A stretch of DNA of 64,000 nt, from positions 496,001 through 560,000 of the forward strand of contig NZ_OCPC01000003.1 of assembly GCF_900220985.1 (NCBI RefSeq), given 5' to 3'. This DNA comes from Parahoeflea halophila (GTDB lineage: Bacteria; Pseudomonadota; Alphaproteobacteria; Rhizobiales; Rhizobiaceae). The stretch's first letter is position 1; each line of letters opens with the position of its first letter. The notes beneath the pieces are model-generated. The model saw only the letters and a program-made list of their open reading frames with translations. It had not been told where the DNA came from and did no database searches. The translations under genes and the position numbers were made by a program. Positions 37,578 to 47,234 of the stretch are shown one piece after another.

Positions 37578-38351
37578 ATGAAAACAGTGATCGTTACCGG
37601 CTCCACCAGCGGCATTGGCCTGGGAATAGCCGAGAGTTTCGCCACTGCAGGATACAACGTGGTGCTCAACGGGCTGGGCGATGCGGCTGAAATCGAGACC
37701 ACATGCGGGCGCCTGGCCGAATTGGGCGCAGGTGACGTGATTTTTCACGGCGCGAACATGCTCAAATCTGATGAGATCGCGGATCTGGTGGCCTCGACCG
37801 AGAAGCATTTCGGTTCTGTTGACGTCATCGTGCCCAATGCCGGAATCCAGCATGTCGAGAAGATCGAGGATTTCCCCATCGCCAAATGGGACGCGATCAT
37901 CGCCATCAACATGAGCTCCGCTTTCCACCTGATCCGCGCCGCCATGCCCGGCATGAAAAAGAACGGGTTCGGCCGGATCATTGCGATCGCTTCCGCGCAT
38001 GGCCTGATCGCATCGCCGTTCAAGAGCGCCTATGTCACCGCCAAGCACGGGGTTGTCGGCCTGATCAAGACCGTGGCGCTGGAGGGCGCAGAATTCGGCA
38101 TTACCGCCAATGCGATCTGCCCCGGCTATGTCGAGACGCCACTGGTCAGCGGCCAGATCGCCGACACCGCAAAGGCGCGCGGCATGAGCGAAGAAGCGGT
38201 AATCAGTGATGTTATCCTCAAGGCGCAACCGACCAAGCAGTTCGTGCAGGTAAGCCAGATTGCAGCGCTCGCCAATTATCTCGCCTCCGATCAGGCCGCC
38301 CAGATCACCGGTGCAGCCCTGCCGATGGACGGCGGCTGGACGGCGCAATGA
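37578..38351 (+). CDS. bdhA: 3-hydroxybutyrate dehydrogenase
   Basis: NAD-dependent short-chain dehydrogenase that oxidises 3-hydroxybutyrate to acetoacetate in polyhydroxybutyrate breakdown. The coenzyme motif is TGSTSGIGLGIAESFA and the catalytic YVTAK block follows ASAHGL. LKAQPTKQFVQVSQIAALANYLAS and the C-terminal MDGGWTAQ are typical of BdhA. The ATG at 37578 has AAGGAT upstream, giving 257 residues. Its stop overlaps the patatin start as ATGA. In S. meliloti bdhA is known to be cotranscribed with xanthine dehydrogenase genes, and the same neighbourhood occurs here. Confidence 0.95.
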   Translation: MKTVIVTGSTSGIGLGIAESFATAGYNVVLNGLGDAAEIETTCGRLAELGAGDVIFHGANMLKSDEIADLVASTEKHFGSVDVIVPNAGIQHVEKIEDFPIAKWDAIIAINMSSAFHLIRAAMPGMKKNGFGRIIAIASAHGLIASPFKSAYVTAKHGVVGLIKTVALEGAEFGITANAICPGYVETPLVSGQIADTAKARGMSEEAVISDVILKAQPTKQFVQVSQIAALANYLASDQAAQITGAALPMDGGWTAQ

Positions 38352-39457
38352 GCCCCCGGTCGGCGGGAGGGAACAAACCTAAAATGATCAACCTGGCGCT
38401 TCAGGGCGGCGGCTCGCACGGCGCGTTCGCCTGGGGCGTGCTCGACCGGCTGCTCGACGAAACCGACATCGGCTTCGAGGGGCTTTCAGGCACCAGCGCC
38501 GGGGCGGTCAACGCCGTCGTGCTTGCGCACGGCATGATGTCTGGCGGGCGCAAAGGCGCGCAGGAGGCGCTGGAAAATTTCTGGCGCAGAACAAGCCATG
38601 GCGGTTCGGTGTGGTCGCCGATGCACCATCTGCCGCAGATCGAGATTCCCGGCATGGAAGTCTTCAATGCTGCAAGCTATGCAGTGCTCGATACGCTCAC
38701 GCGCACATTCTCGCCCTATGAACTTAACCCGTTTGACGTCAATCCGCTCAGAGACCTGCTGATGGATACCGTGGACTTCGATGGTCTGCGCGAGCACTGT
38801 GACATCAAGCTCTTCCTGAGCGCAACAAATGTGCGAAGCGGCCGGGTGCGGGTGTTCAAGACCGGCGAAGTCAGCGTCGACGTGGTGATGGCCTCGGCCT
38901 GCCTGCCATTTCTCTACAAGGCTGTCGAGATCGGCAACGAGCACTATTGGGACGGCGGTTACATGGGCAACCCGGTGCTGTTCCCGTTCTTCTACGAATG
39001 CGACAGCCGCGACGTGATGATCGTCCACATCAACCCGATGGAGCGTCATGACCTGCCGATGACGGCGCCGGAAATCCTTAACCGGATCAACGAAATTTCC
39101 TTCAACTCGTCGCTGATCGACGAGATGCGGGCGATCAATTTCGTCACCCGGCTGATCGAAGAGGACTGGCTCAAGGAGGAGCACAAGGGTAAGCTCAAGC
39201 ACATTCTGGTGCATTCGGTTCGCTCGGATGAAGCGCTTGCGAACCTTCCTGTCTCTTCCAAATTCGATGTGCGGTGGTCGTTCCTCACAGACCTTAGGGA
39301 TCGCGGACGCGCAGAGGCGGAAAACTGGCTGAAAACCAACCGGGATGCGATCGGAAAGCGGTCTACAGCCGATCTTCAAAGCCAGTATCTTGGCCGGGCG
39401 GGCACGCACCCGCTGGACGGGGTCCCTGAGGATAATGCGATAAATGAGGGTAATTGA
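38348..39457 (+). CDS. Patatin-like phospholipase family hydrolase
   Basis: A 369-residue serine hydrolase with the patatin Ser-Asp dyad. The oxyanion motif is GGGSHG (21-25), the nucleophile Ser50 lies in GTSAG, and the DGG motif (HYWDGGYMG) is near residue 202. It starts 4 bases before the end of bdhA (ATGA), so it is translationally coupled to it. An ATG at 38384 would drop the first 12 residues. No signal peptide is seen, so it acts in the cytoplasm on lipids or, by inference, on polyhydroxybutyrate granules. xdhA starts 99 bp downstream. Confidence 0.9.
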   Translation: MSPRSAGGNKPKMINLALQGGGSHGAFAWGVLDRLLDETDIGFEGLSGTSAGAVNAVVLAHGMMSGGRKGAQEALENFWRRTSHGGSVWSPMHHLPQIEIPGMEVFNAASYAVLDTLTRTFSPYELNPFDVNPLRDLLMDTVDFDGLREHCDIKLFLSATNVRSGRVRVFKTGEVSVDVVMASACLPFLYKAVEIGNEHYWDGGYMGNPVLFPFFYECDSRDVMIVHINPMERHDLPMTAPEILNRINEISFNSSLIDEMRAINFVTRLIEEDWLKEEHKGKLKHILVHSVRSDEALANLPVSSKFDVRWSFLTDLRDRGRAEAENWLKTNRDAIGKRSTADLQSQYLGRAGTHPLDGVPEDNAINEGN

Positions 39458-39556
39458 CCGGCTTTGCCTGAAACTGTCTTATCCTGCGGGCGGTCTTTCC
39501 CGTCGCGACCGGCTGGGATAAGTTTTGTCCAATTGGTTTAAAACTACAGAGGTGAC

Positions 39557-41041
39557 ATGACACAGTCGCATCGCAAGTCGATCCGCTTCCGGCTCAACGA
39601 CCAGACGGTTGAATTGTCGAACATTGCTCCTGACCAGACGCTGCTTGACTGGCTGCGGCTGGACCGGCGGCTGACCGGCACAAAGGAAGGCTGTGCGGAA
39701 GGCGATTGCGGCGCCTGCACCGTTCTGGTCGGGCGGATCGACAGCGGATTGCTGACCTATGAAACGGTCAATGCCTGCATCCGGCTGACGACCTCGCTCG
39801 ACGCCACCCATGTGGTGACGGTGGAATATCTCAACCGCCCCGATGGCGCCTTGAGCGCCGTGCAGCAGGCGATGGTCGACAATCACGGCTCGCAGTGCGG
39901 CTTCTGCACACCAGGCATCGTGGCCTCGCTGCATGCGCTGTGGCTTGCGGAACCAAACCCGAGCGAAGCCGACATTGAACGTCAGTTGCAAGGCAATCTG
40001 TGCCGCTGCACCGGCTATGAGCCGATCGTCAAGGCGGCGGTTGATGCCGCAAAGACCATTCCGTCTGCGGATAACGACCGGCTGGTGGCCGCATATGATG
40101 CCACCACCCAGGCGCTTCTGGAGTTTGCCGACGGTACAGGGGCGATCATCGAACATGACAGCGGCACGACATTCGTGCCCGCCAATGTGGATGACCTGGC
40201 GGAGATCTATGCGACGCATCCGGAGGCGACGATTGTTGCCGGATCGACCGATGTCGGCCTGTGGGTAACCAAGCACATGCGCGACATTTCCCCGGTGATC
40301 CATGTCGGCCATCTGGAGGAACTCAAGCAGATCAAGATCGACGAGACCGGCATCATGCTGGGTGCCGGCGTCTCCTACACATCGGCGCGTGGCGCGCTGG
40401 TGTCGGTGTTTCCGCAGATGGCGGAACTGTGGGACCGGATCGGCGGCGAACAAGTGCGCAACATGGGGACCGTCGGCGGCAATATCGCCAATGGTTCACC
40501 GATCGGCGACACGCCGCCGCCGTTGATCGCGCTTGGTGCAACCGTGACCCTGCGCAAGGGAGAGACACGCCGCAGCATGCCGCTGGAGGAATTCTTCATC
40601 GATTACGGCAAACAGGACCGTCAGCCGGGCGAATTCGTCGAGAGCATCTTCGTACCTCCGCTTGCGGAGGACGTGTTTTATGCCGTTTACAAGATTTCCA
40701 AGCGCCGCGACGAGGACATCTCGGCGCTGTGCGGCGCGTTCCATCTGGACACGGATGCCGACGGTGTCGTCACCTCGGCGCGGATCGCCTTTGGCGGCAT
40801 GGCCGGCACACCCAAGCGCGCACCCAGGACCGAAGCGGCGCTGATCGGGCAGCCCTGGTCATGGGAGACGGTGCAGGCGGCACGGGCGGTACTGGCTGAA
40901 GATTACCAGCCGCTGACAGACTGGCGGGCCAGCGCGGAGTACCGGATGCTGACGGCGCAGAACCTGCTGATCCGGTTCTTCCTGGAAACTTGCGGAGCGC
41001 CTGCCCGCATCGAACGCCACCCTGCACTGGCGGAGGTCTGA
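39557..41041 (+). CDS. xdhA: Xanthine dehydrogenase small subunit
   Basis: Iron-sulfur and FAD subunit of xanthine dehydrogenase, 494 residues. A plant-type 2Fe-2S cluster lies near residues 45-75 (CAEGDCGACTV) and a second 2Fe-2S cluster near 115-155 (CGFCTPG and CRCTGYEP). The FAD domain includes IVAGSTDVGLWVTK and GTVGGNIANGSPIGDTPP. The ATG at 39557 follows GAGGTGAC. It passes electrons from the molybdenum subunit XdhB to FAD and NAD. Confidence 0.96.
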   Translation: MTQSHRKSIRFRLNDQTVELSNIAPDQTLLDWLRLDRRLTGTKEGCAEGDCGACTVLVGRIDSGLLTYETVNACIRLTTSLDATHVVTVEYLNRPDGALSAVQQAMVDNHGSQCGFCTPGIVASLHALWLAEPNPSEADIERQLQGNLCRCTGYEPIVKAAVDAAKTIPSADNDRLVAAYDATTQALLEFADGTGAIIEHDSGTTFVPANVDDLAEIYATHPEATIVAGSTDVGLWVTKHMRDISPVIHVGHLEELKQIKIDETGIMLGAGVSYTSARGALVSVFPQMAELWDRIGGEQVRNMGTVGGNIANGSPIGDTPPPLIALGATVTLRKGETRRSMPLEEFFIDYGKQDRQPGEFVESIFVPPLAEDVFYAVYKISKRRDEDISALCGAFHLDTDADGVVTSARIAFGGMAGTPKRAPRTEAALIGQPWSWETVQAARAVLAEDYQPLTDWRASAEYRMLTAQNLLIRFFLETCGAPARIERHPALAEV

Positions 41042-41043
41042 TC

Positions 41044-43428
41044 ATGGACGCAGCAACCCCACGCAGCCGGACCGAAATTACCGGCGGGGCCCACACGCCG
41101 CGCAAGCACGATTCCGCCCACAAGCACGTGACCGGCAGCGCCGACTACATTGACGACATGGCCGAACCCGCCGGCACACTGCACGGCTATCTCGGTCTTG
41201 CCGAACGGGCGCATGCGCGGATTACCGCAATTGATCTGGATCCGGTCCGCGCCGCTAAGGGGGTGGTGGCAGTGCTTACGGCGGTTGATGTGCCGGGCAG
41301 CCTGGATATCTCTTCCAATGGCTCGGGCGACGAGCCGATGTTTGCGACCGAGACCGCGCTGTTTCACGGCCAGCCGGTGTTTGCTGTAGTCGCCGAAACC
41401 CGGGAATTGGCCCGCCGCGCCGCCAAGAAGGCGGTGATCAGCTATGAAGACCTGCCGCATGTCACCGATGTGCGCGCCGCGATGGAAGCCGAGTATCCGC
41501 TGGTCACCGAGCCGCTGAAGCTTGAGCGCGGCGACATCGAGGCCGGTCTCGCCGCTGCTCCGCGTCGGCTCAAGGGTGAGATGCGAATTGGCGGGCAGGA
41601 TCATTTCTATCTCGAAGGCCACATCGCCCTCGCCATTCCCGGCGAGGACGACGAGGTCACCGTCTGGTCCTCGACGCAGCACCCGAGCGAGGTGCAGCAC
41701 ATCGTGGCGCATGCGCTGGGCACGGTTTCGAACGCGGTGACCGTGCAGGTACGGCGGATGGGCGGCGGCTTCGGCGGCAAGGAAACCCAGTCGAACCTGT
41801 TTGCGGCCATTGCCGCGATTGCCGCCAAGAAGCTCAACCGCGCGGTCAAGATCAGGCCGGACCGCGACGACGACATGATCATCACCGGCAAGCGGCACGA
41901 CTTCCTCGTGGAATACGATATCGGTTTTGACGACAACGGTGTTATCCATGCTGTGGACGCGAGCTTTGCGGCGCGCTGCGGGTTTTCCTCCGACCTGTCG
42001 GGACCGGTCACAGACCGGGCGCTGTTTCACGCCGACAACTGCTATTTCTACAAGGACGTGCGGCTGGTCTCCAAGCCGATGATGACCAACACGGTCTCCA
42101 ACACCGCGTTCCGCGGTTTCGGCGGACCGCAAGGCATGCTCGGCGGCGAGCGGATGATCGAGGAAATCGCCTATGCGCTGGGGCGTGACCCGCTGGAAAT
42201 CCGCAAGGCCAATTTCTACGGCCAGGGGGATGATCCCGAAGGCCGCAACCTGACGCCCTACCACCAGAAGGTAGAGGACAACATCATCGGCCGCATCGTC
42301 GAGGATCTGGAAGCCTCGTCAGACTATCAGGCGCGCCGGGCCGAAATCATCGAGTTCAATAGAAACAGCCCGGTGATCCGACGCGGCATCGCGCTGACCC
42401 CGGTCAAGTTCGGCATCTCGTTTACCGCCACCTGGTTCAACCAGGCCGGTGCGCTGGTGCATGTCTATCAGGACGGTTCGATCCATCTCAATCACGGCGG
42501 CACCGAGATGGGCCAGGGATTGAACACCAAGGTGGCGCAGGTGCTGGCCGAGGAGTTCCAGGTCGATCTCGATACCATCCGCATCACTGCGACGACCACT
42601 GGCAAGGTGCCCAACACCTCGGCGACCGCTGCGTCTTCCGGCACCGATCTCAACGGCATGGCGGCGGCCAATGCGGCGCAACAAATCAAGACCCGGCTGG
42701 TGGCTTTCGCGTCCGAGAAGTTCAACATTCCCGAAGATCAGGTGGCGTTCGAGCCCAATCACGTGCGGGTCGGCAATGAATTGCTGCCGTTCGGTGACTT
42801 CATCAAGCTCGCCTACCAGGCACGAATTCAGCTTTCGGCCGCCGGCTTTTACAAGACACCGGACATTCACTGGAACCGCGCCACCGGCAAAGGACGGCCG
42901 TTCTACTACTACGCCTATGGCGCGGCGGTGTCGGAAGTCTCTATCGACACGCTGACCGGTGAATACCAGGTCGACCGGGTCGACGTGCTGCATGACGCGG
43001 GCAAATCGCTCAATCCGGCGCTGGATATCGGCCAGATCGAAGGCGCTTTCGTGCAGGGCATGGGGTGGCTGACGACGGAAGAGCTGTGGTGGGACGACAA
43101 GGGCCGGCTTCGTACCCATGCGCCGTCAACCTACAAGATCCCGCTGGCCTCGGACCGGCCCAAGATCTTCAACGTCAAGCTTGCAGAGTGGGCCGAAAAC
43201 CGCGAACCGACCATCCGGCGCTCGAAGGCCGTGGGCGAGCCACCCTTCATGTTGCCTATCTCGGTGCTGGAAGCGCTCGGAATGGCCGTCGCTTCGATCG
43301 CCGACTACCAGGTTTCGCCGCGTCTTGACGCGCCGGCAACGCCCGAGCGGGTGCTGATGGCGGTGGAACGGCTCAAGGCCATGGTTTCGGAAACCGAGAT
43401 TTCCGGAGAGGACGGGGCGGACGCCTGA
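41044..43428 (+). CDS. xdhB: Xanthine dehydrogenase molybdopterin-binding subunit
   Basis: Catalytic subunit of 794 residues that hydroxylates hypoxanthine and xanthine to urate. The molybdopterin-binding GGGFGGKETQ is near residue 240, the substrate-site Arg motif AFRGFGGPQG near 357, and the catalytic Glu in KAVGEPPFM near 733. It begins 2 bp after xdhA and its stop overlaps the xdhC start (TGATG). The frame is open back to 40990, but the ATG at 41044 is the family start. Confidence 0.97.
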   Translation: MDAATPRSRTEITGGAHTPRKHDSAHKHVTGSADYIDDMAEPAGTLHGYLGLAERAHARITAIDLDPVRAAKGVVAVLTAVDVPGSLDISSNGSGDEPMFATETALFHGQPVFAVVAETRELARRAAKKAVISYEDLPHVTDVRAAMEAEYPLVTEPLKLERGDIEAGLAAAPRRLKGEMRIGGQDHFYLEGHIALAIPGEDDEVTVWSSTQHPSEVQHIVAHALGTVSNAVTVQVRRMGGGFGGKETQSNLFAAIAAIAAKKLNRAVKIRPDRDDDMIITGKRHDFLVEYDIGFDDNGVIHAVDASFAARCGFSSDLSGPVTDRALFHADNCYFYKDVRLVSKPMMTNTVSNTAFRGFGGPQGMLGGERMIEEIAYALGRDPLEIRKANFYGQGDDPEGRNLTPYHQKVEDNIIGRIVEDLEASSDYQARRAEIIEFNRNSPVIRRGIALTPVKFGISFTATWFNQAGALVHVYQDGSIHLNHGGTEMGQGLNTKVAQVLAEEFQVDLDTIRITATTTGKVPNTSATAASSGTDLNGMAAANAAQQIKTRLVAFASEKFNIPEDQVAFEPNHVRVGNELLPFGDFIKLAYQARIQLSAAGFYKTPDIHWNRATGKGRPFYYYAYGAAVSEVSIDTLTGEYQVDRVDVLHDAGKSLNPALDIGQIEGAFVQGMGWLTTEELWWDDKGRLRTHAPSTYKIPLASDRPKIFNVKLAEWAENREPTIRRSKAVGEPPFMLPISVLEALGMAVASIADYQVSPRLDAPATPERVLMAVERLKAMVSETEISGEDGADA

Positions 43429-44258
43429 TGGCGCGGCTCGAAGCCTTCCGCAGCTTTGCAGCCAACGCCGCGCAGCACGGATTTGTGCTGGTCCGGGTTA
43501 TCGAGGCCAAGGGCTCGACGCCGCGCAACACCGATGCCTGGATGCTGGTTTCCACAACCTCGTCTTTCGGCACCATTGGCGGCGGCCGGCTGGAACTGGA
43601 AGCAATCGAGAAGGCGCGAGAGATTATTGCCGGAGCAAGCGCCGAACCCATGGCGCTGCCGCTGGGTCCGGCAATCGGGCAATGCTGCGGCGGCCATGTG
43701 ACGCTGTCCTTCGAAGTCATCGCCCCGGCCCGTTTCGGCGAGATCGAGGCCATGGTGGCGGCCGAGGACGCCAGTGACCCCGAGGTCTGGCTGTTCGGCG
43801 GCGGTCATGTCGGCCGGGCGCTGACCAACACGCTGCTCTTGCTGCCGGTGAAGGTGCATGTTGTCGAAACGCGGGCCGACGAACTCGGTCTGACACCCGA
43901 CGGCGCAGCGCGCCATCTGACGGCCCTTCCTGAAAGCCTGGTCCAGAAAATTGCGCCAGGCAGCGCGGCAATCGTTCTGACCCATGATCACGCGCTGGAT
44001 TTCTTGATCGTTTCGGCAGCTCTCAAGCGTGATGATCTGGCCCAGACCGGCATGATCGGATCGGACACCAAGCGGGCCACGTTCGAGCACCAATTCGTCC
44101 GAGAAGGCGGCGACAGGGCGCTGCTTGCAAAGCTCATCTGTCCGATCGGCCGAAAGATCGCCGACAAGCGGCCCGAGGTGATTGCGGCCACGGTGGCGGC
44201 GGACATTGTTGCCGCACTGGCCGAGTGGCAGGCCGCCAACCGTCAGGCGTTGTCCTGA
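43428..44258 (+). CDS. xdhC: Xanthine dehydrogenase accessory protein
   Basis: A 276-residue XdhC/CoxI family chaperone that sulfurates and inserts the molybdenum cofactor into XdhB. An N-terminal Cys-rich XdhC motif (RVIEAKGSTPRNTDAWMLV and PAIGQCCGGHV) and a C-terminal Rossmann domain (LFGGGHVGRAL, then MIGSDTKRATF) are present. It is translationally coupled to xdhB and ends the operon. Confidence 0.95.
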   Translation: MARLEAFRSFAANAAQHGFVLVRVIEAKGSTPRNTDAWMLVSTTSSFGTIGGGRLELEAIEKAREIIAGASAEPMALPLGPAIGQCCGGHVTLSFEVIAPARFGEIEAMVAAEDASDPEVWLFGGGHVGRALTNTLLLLPVKVHVVETRADELGLTPDGAARHLTALPESLVQKIAPGSAAIVLTHDHALDFLIVSAALKRDDLAQTGMIGSDTKRATFEHQFVREGGDRALLAKLICPIGRKIADKRPEVIAATVAADIVAALAEWQAANRQALS

Positions 44259-44381
44259 AGCACATGCTCTGACGCCCGCCCACCAGTGGCGATGGCTGCG
44301 GCATTGGTGTTGCCGCAGGTGAGGTTGTCAGCTTTGTCCACAAAACCTGAACTTACCCGCACCCAGCCCGCATGATGCAAA

Positions 44382-44419
44382 GCATGCAAGCGGCAGCCGC
44401 CGCAGCCGCAGCATGTTTT
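44382..44419 (+). terminator. Possible terminator of the bdhA-xdhC operon
   Basis: An imperfect hairpin pairs CATGC with GCATG and GCGGC with GCCGC (44382-44415) and is followed by TTTTC on the plus strand. It is 120 bp past the xdhC stop and abuts the ugpC stop. Repeated GCC/GCA triplets make other pairings possible. Confidence 0.35.
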
Positions 44420-45441
44420 CAGGTTTCAATTCGGCGTCCTGAGGCGTCGAAGACCAGAATGCGGGCCGGATCGATGGAAAGCCCGATGCGGGTGCCGTCG
44501 GCGGGAAGCTCGACCTCTCCGTCGATGCGCACGACAAGCTTGTCCCCCGCAGCGGTGGTGCCGTGAACCAGCGTTTCGGCCCCAAGCGGCTCGCAGAAGG
44601 CGACGTCAAGATCGATCAGTCCAGCACCAGGTGCGACGAGATCGATATGCTCGGGCCTGACCCCGATCACCGCGCCGGGATCGAGTGCTCCCCTGCCCGG
44701 ACGGATATCATGACTGAGCACGTTCATCGGGGGCGAACCGATGAAGCCTGCGACAAAGAGTGTTGCCGGGTTGGCGTAGACATCAAGCGGCGCACCTATC
44801 TGCTCGGCCACACCGCCATTCATGACAATCATCCGGTCGGCAAGTGTCATCGCCTCGACCTGATCGTGTGTCACGTACAATGCTGTCACGCCGAGTTTGC
44901 GCTGCAGCGCCTTGATCTCGAGCCGCATCTGCACCCTGAGCTTGGCATCGAGATTGGACAGAGGCTCGTCGAACAGGAAAACGGCCGGTTTGCGGACGAT
45001 GGCGCGGCCCATGGCAACGCGCTGCCGCTGGCCGCCAGAGAGTTGGCGCGGCTTGCGGTCGAGGTAAGGCTCGAGTTCGAGCATGCGGGCAGCTTCAGCC
45101 ACGCGTGCCTGGATTTCGGCCTTGGGCACATTTGCGATCTTGAGGCCATAGGCCATGTTGTCGAAGACGCTCATATGCGGATAGAGCGCGTAGTTCTGGA
45201 ACACCATGGCGATGTCGCGCTCGCGCGGTTCGAGCCTGTTGACCACCCGGTCACCGATGTGGATGTCGCCGGAGGTGATGGATTCGAGGCCTGCAACCAT
45301 GCGCAAGAGCGTGGACTTGCCGCAGCCGGACGGGCCGACGATGACGATGAATTCGCCATCGCTGATCTCGGCGTCGATGCCGTGAATGACTTCGGTCCGG
45401 CCGTAGCTTTTTCTGATCGATTCAAGTTTGATTTCAGCCAT
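44419..45441 (-). CDS. ugpC: sn-glycerol-3-phosphate ABC transporter ATP-binding protein
   Basis: ATPase of the Ugp importer, 340 residues, CUT1 (MalK/UgpC) type. Walker A is GPSGCGKST, the signature [17 protein letters not shown] and Walker [17 protein letters not shown], with a C-terminal TOBE-type regulatory domain. It starts 6 bp after ugpE and is the last gene of the operon. Similar ATPases serve many sugar importers, so the substrate rests on the neighbours. Confidence 0.93.
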   Translation of the reverse strand: MAEIKLESIRKSYGRTEVIHGIDAEISDGEFIVIVGPSGCGKSTLLRMVAGLESITSGDIHIGDRVVNRLEPRERDIAMVFQNYALYPHMSVFDNMAYGLKIANVPKAEIQARVAEAARMLELEPYLDRKPRQLSGGQRQRVAMGRAIVRKPAVFLFDEPLSNLDAKLRVQMRLEIKALQRKLGVTALYVTHDQVEAMTLADRMIVMNGGVAEQIGAPLDVYANPATLFVAGFIGSPPMNVLSHDIRPGRGALDPGAVIGVRPEHIDLVAPGAGLIDLDVAFCEPLGAETLVHGTTAAGDKLVVRIDGEVELPADGTRIGLSIDPARILVFDASGRRIET

Positions 45442-45447
45442 GGGAAT

Positions 45448-46293
45448 TCATTTCTCGCTTTCGACCAAGCCTTTGACGAAGAGTTTCTGCATGCCGAGCA
45501 CGACCAGCACCGGCGGCAGCATGGCCAGCATGGCGGTGGCCATGATCACCGGCCATTCGACGGTCTGGTCGCCGGTCGGCAGCATCTGCTTGATGCCCAT
45601 GACGACGGTGTTCATGGAGGGATCGGTGGTGATCAGCAATGGCCAGAGATACTGGTTCCAGCCATAGATGAAGAGGATGACGAAGAGGGCTGCGATGTTG
45701 GTGCGCGACATTGGCAGCAGAATGTCGATGAAGAACCGGATCGGCCCAGCGCCATCGACACGGGCGGCCTCGGTCAGCTCGTCGGGAATGGTCATGAACA
45801 ATTGGCGGAACAGGAAAGTTGCCGTCGCCGACGCAATCAGCGGCAGGATCAGGCCGGTATAGCTGTTGAGCAGGCCGAGATTGGCCACCACCTCATAGGT
45901 CGGCACGATGCGCACCTCGACCGGCAGCATCAGCGTCATGAAGATCAACCAGAAAAACAGCATCCGGAACCGGAACTTGAAATAGACGATGGCATAGGCC
46001 GACAACAGTGAGATGATGATCTTGCCAATGGTAATGCCCAGCGCCATCACAAGCGAATTGAACAGCATCTGCCACACCGGGGCCGCACCGCCGGTCAGCA
46101 GCGCCTCGAGGTAGTTGTCAAGCAGATGCGGTCCAGGCAGCAGCGGCATCGGCGGGCGAACCAGATCATCCTGTGTCACCGTTGAGGCGACGAAGGCGAT
46201 CCAGATCGGGAAACAGATCACCGCAATGCCGAAGATCAGTCCGCCATGGGTGAGCCAGGTGCCGAGCCCGCGTTTTTCGACCATGCCGCTCAT
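45448..46293 (-). CDS. ugpE: sn-glycerol-3-phosphate ABC transporter permease
   Basis: A 281-residue CUT1 permease with six helices and the cytoplasmic EAA loop ([25 protein letters not shown]). Its ATG overlaps the ugpA stop (TGATG). It pairs with UgpA to form the channel. Confidence 0.93.
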   Translation of the reverse strand: MSGMVEKRGLGTWLTHGGLIFGIAVICFPIWIAFVASTVTQDDLVRPPMPLLPGPHLLDNYLEALLTGGAAPVWQMLFNSLVMALGITIGKIIISLLSAYAIVYFKFRFRMLFFWLIFMTLMLPVEVRIVPTYEVVANLGLLNSYTGLILPLIASATATFLFRQLFMTIPDELTEAARVDGAGPIRFFIDILLPMSRTNIAALFVILFIYGWNQYLWPLLITTDPSMNTVVMGIKQMLPTGDQTVEWPVIMATAMLAMLPPVLVVLGMQKLFVKGLVESEK

Positions 46294-47174
46294 CAGTAGT
46301 GCACCCGTCGTTCAATGAAGCGGAACTGGACCACGGTCAGAACCCCGACCAGTCCGAGAAGTATGACTGACTGGGCAGCCGAAGAGCCCAGATCCTGACC
46401 AACGAAGCCATCCGAGAAAACCTTGTAGACCAGAATCGTTGTCGATTGTTCCGGCCCGCCCTTGGTGATGGTGTGGATGACGCCGAAGGTGTCGAAGAAG
46501 GCGTAGATGATGTTGACCACCAGCAGGAAGAACGTGGTCGGCGACAATAGGGGAAAGACGATGGTCCAGAACCGGCGCCAGAAGCTGGCGCCGTCGATTG
46601 CGGCTGCTTCGATCACACTTTTGGGGATCGCCTGCAGGCCGGCAAGAAAGAACAGGAAATTGTAGCTGATCTGTTTCCAGGCCGAGGCGGCGACAACAAG
46701 CGCCATGGCCTGCCCGCCATCGAGCGTGTGATTCCAGGTGTAGCCGAGCTGGGCCAGCATCCAGGCGATGATCCCGGTGAAGGGATTGAACATGAACAGC
46801 CAAAGCACACCGGCGATTGCCGGAGCTACGGCATAGGGCCAGATCAGCAGCGTGCGATAGGCGCTCGACCCCTTGATGACACGGTCGGCGAGGACCGCGA
46901 GCCAGAGCGCGAACGACATCGCCGAGACCGTCACCAGCACGGAAAAGACGGCGGTGGTGAGAAAGGACTCGCGGTAGTAGCGGTTGCCGAAGAGATACTC
47001 GAAATTGCCCAGTCCGACAAACTGGGTCTTGAGCCCGAACGGATCAGGGATGAAGGCGGACTGGTAAATCGCCTGGCCGGCGGGCCAGAAGAAGAACACA
47101 AAGGTGACGAGCAATTGCGGCGCGACCAGCAGATAGGGCAGCCAGCGATTGTCGAATACGACACGTTTTTCCAT
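46293..47174 (-). CDS. ugpA: sn-glycerol-3-phosphate ABC transporter permease
   Basis: A 293-residue CUT1 permease with six helices. It has the EAA loop ([26 protein letters not shown]), a [25 protein letters not shown] segment typical of UgpA, and starts 60 bp after ugpB. Confidence 0.93.
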   Translation of the reverse strand: MEKRVVFDNRWLPYLLVAPQLLVTFVFFFWPAGQAIYQSAFIPDPFGLKTQFVGLGNFEYLFGNRYYRESFLTTAVFSVLVTVSAMSFALWLAVLADRVIKGSSAYRTLLIWPYAVAPAIAGVLWLFMFNPFTGIIAWMLAQLGYTWNHTLDGGQAMALVVAASAWKQISYNFLFFLAGLQAIPKSVIEAAAIDGASFWRRFWTIVFPLLSPTTFFLLVVNIIYAFFDTFGVIHTITKGGPEQSTTILVYKVFSDGFVGQDLGSSAAQSVILLGLVGVLTVVQFRFIERRVHY

Positions 47175-47234
47175 GATTCACCGAGCGGGAAAAAAGCCCG
47201 GCGGGACCAGTCAGGCCCCGCCGGATCAGTAATG

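Noticed and set aside
40903-42264. 453-residue minus-strand frame
   Set aside because: It is antisense to xdhA and xdhB.
44563-46011. 482-residue plus-strand frame
   Set aside because: It is antisense to ugpC and ugpE; Asp/His-rich shadow of permease sequence.
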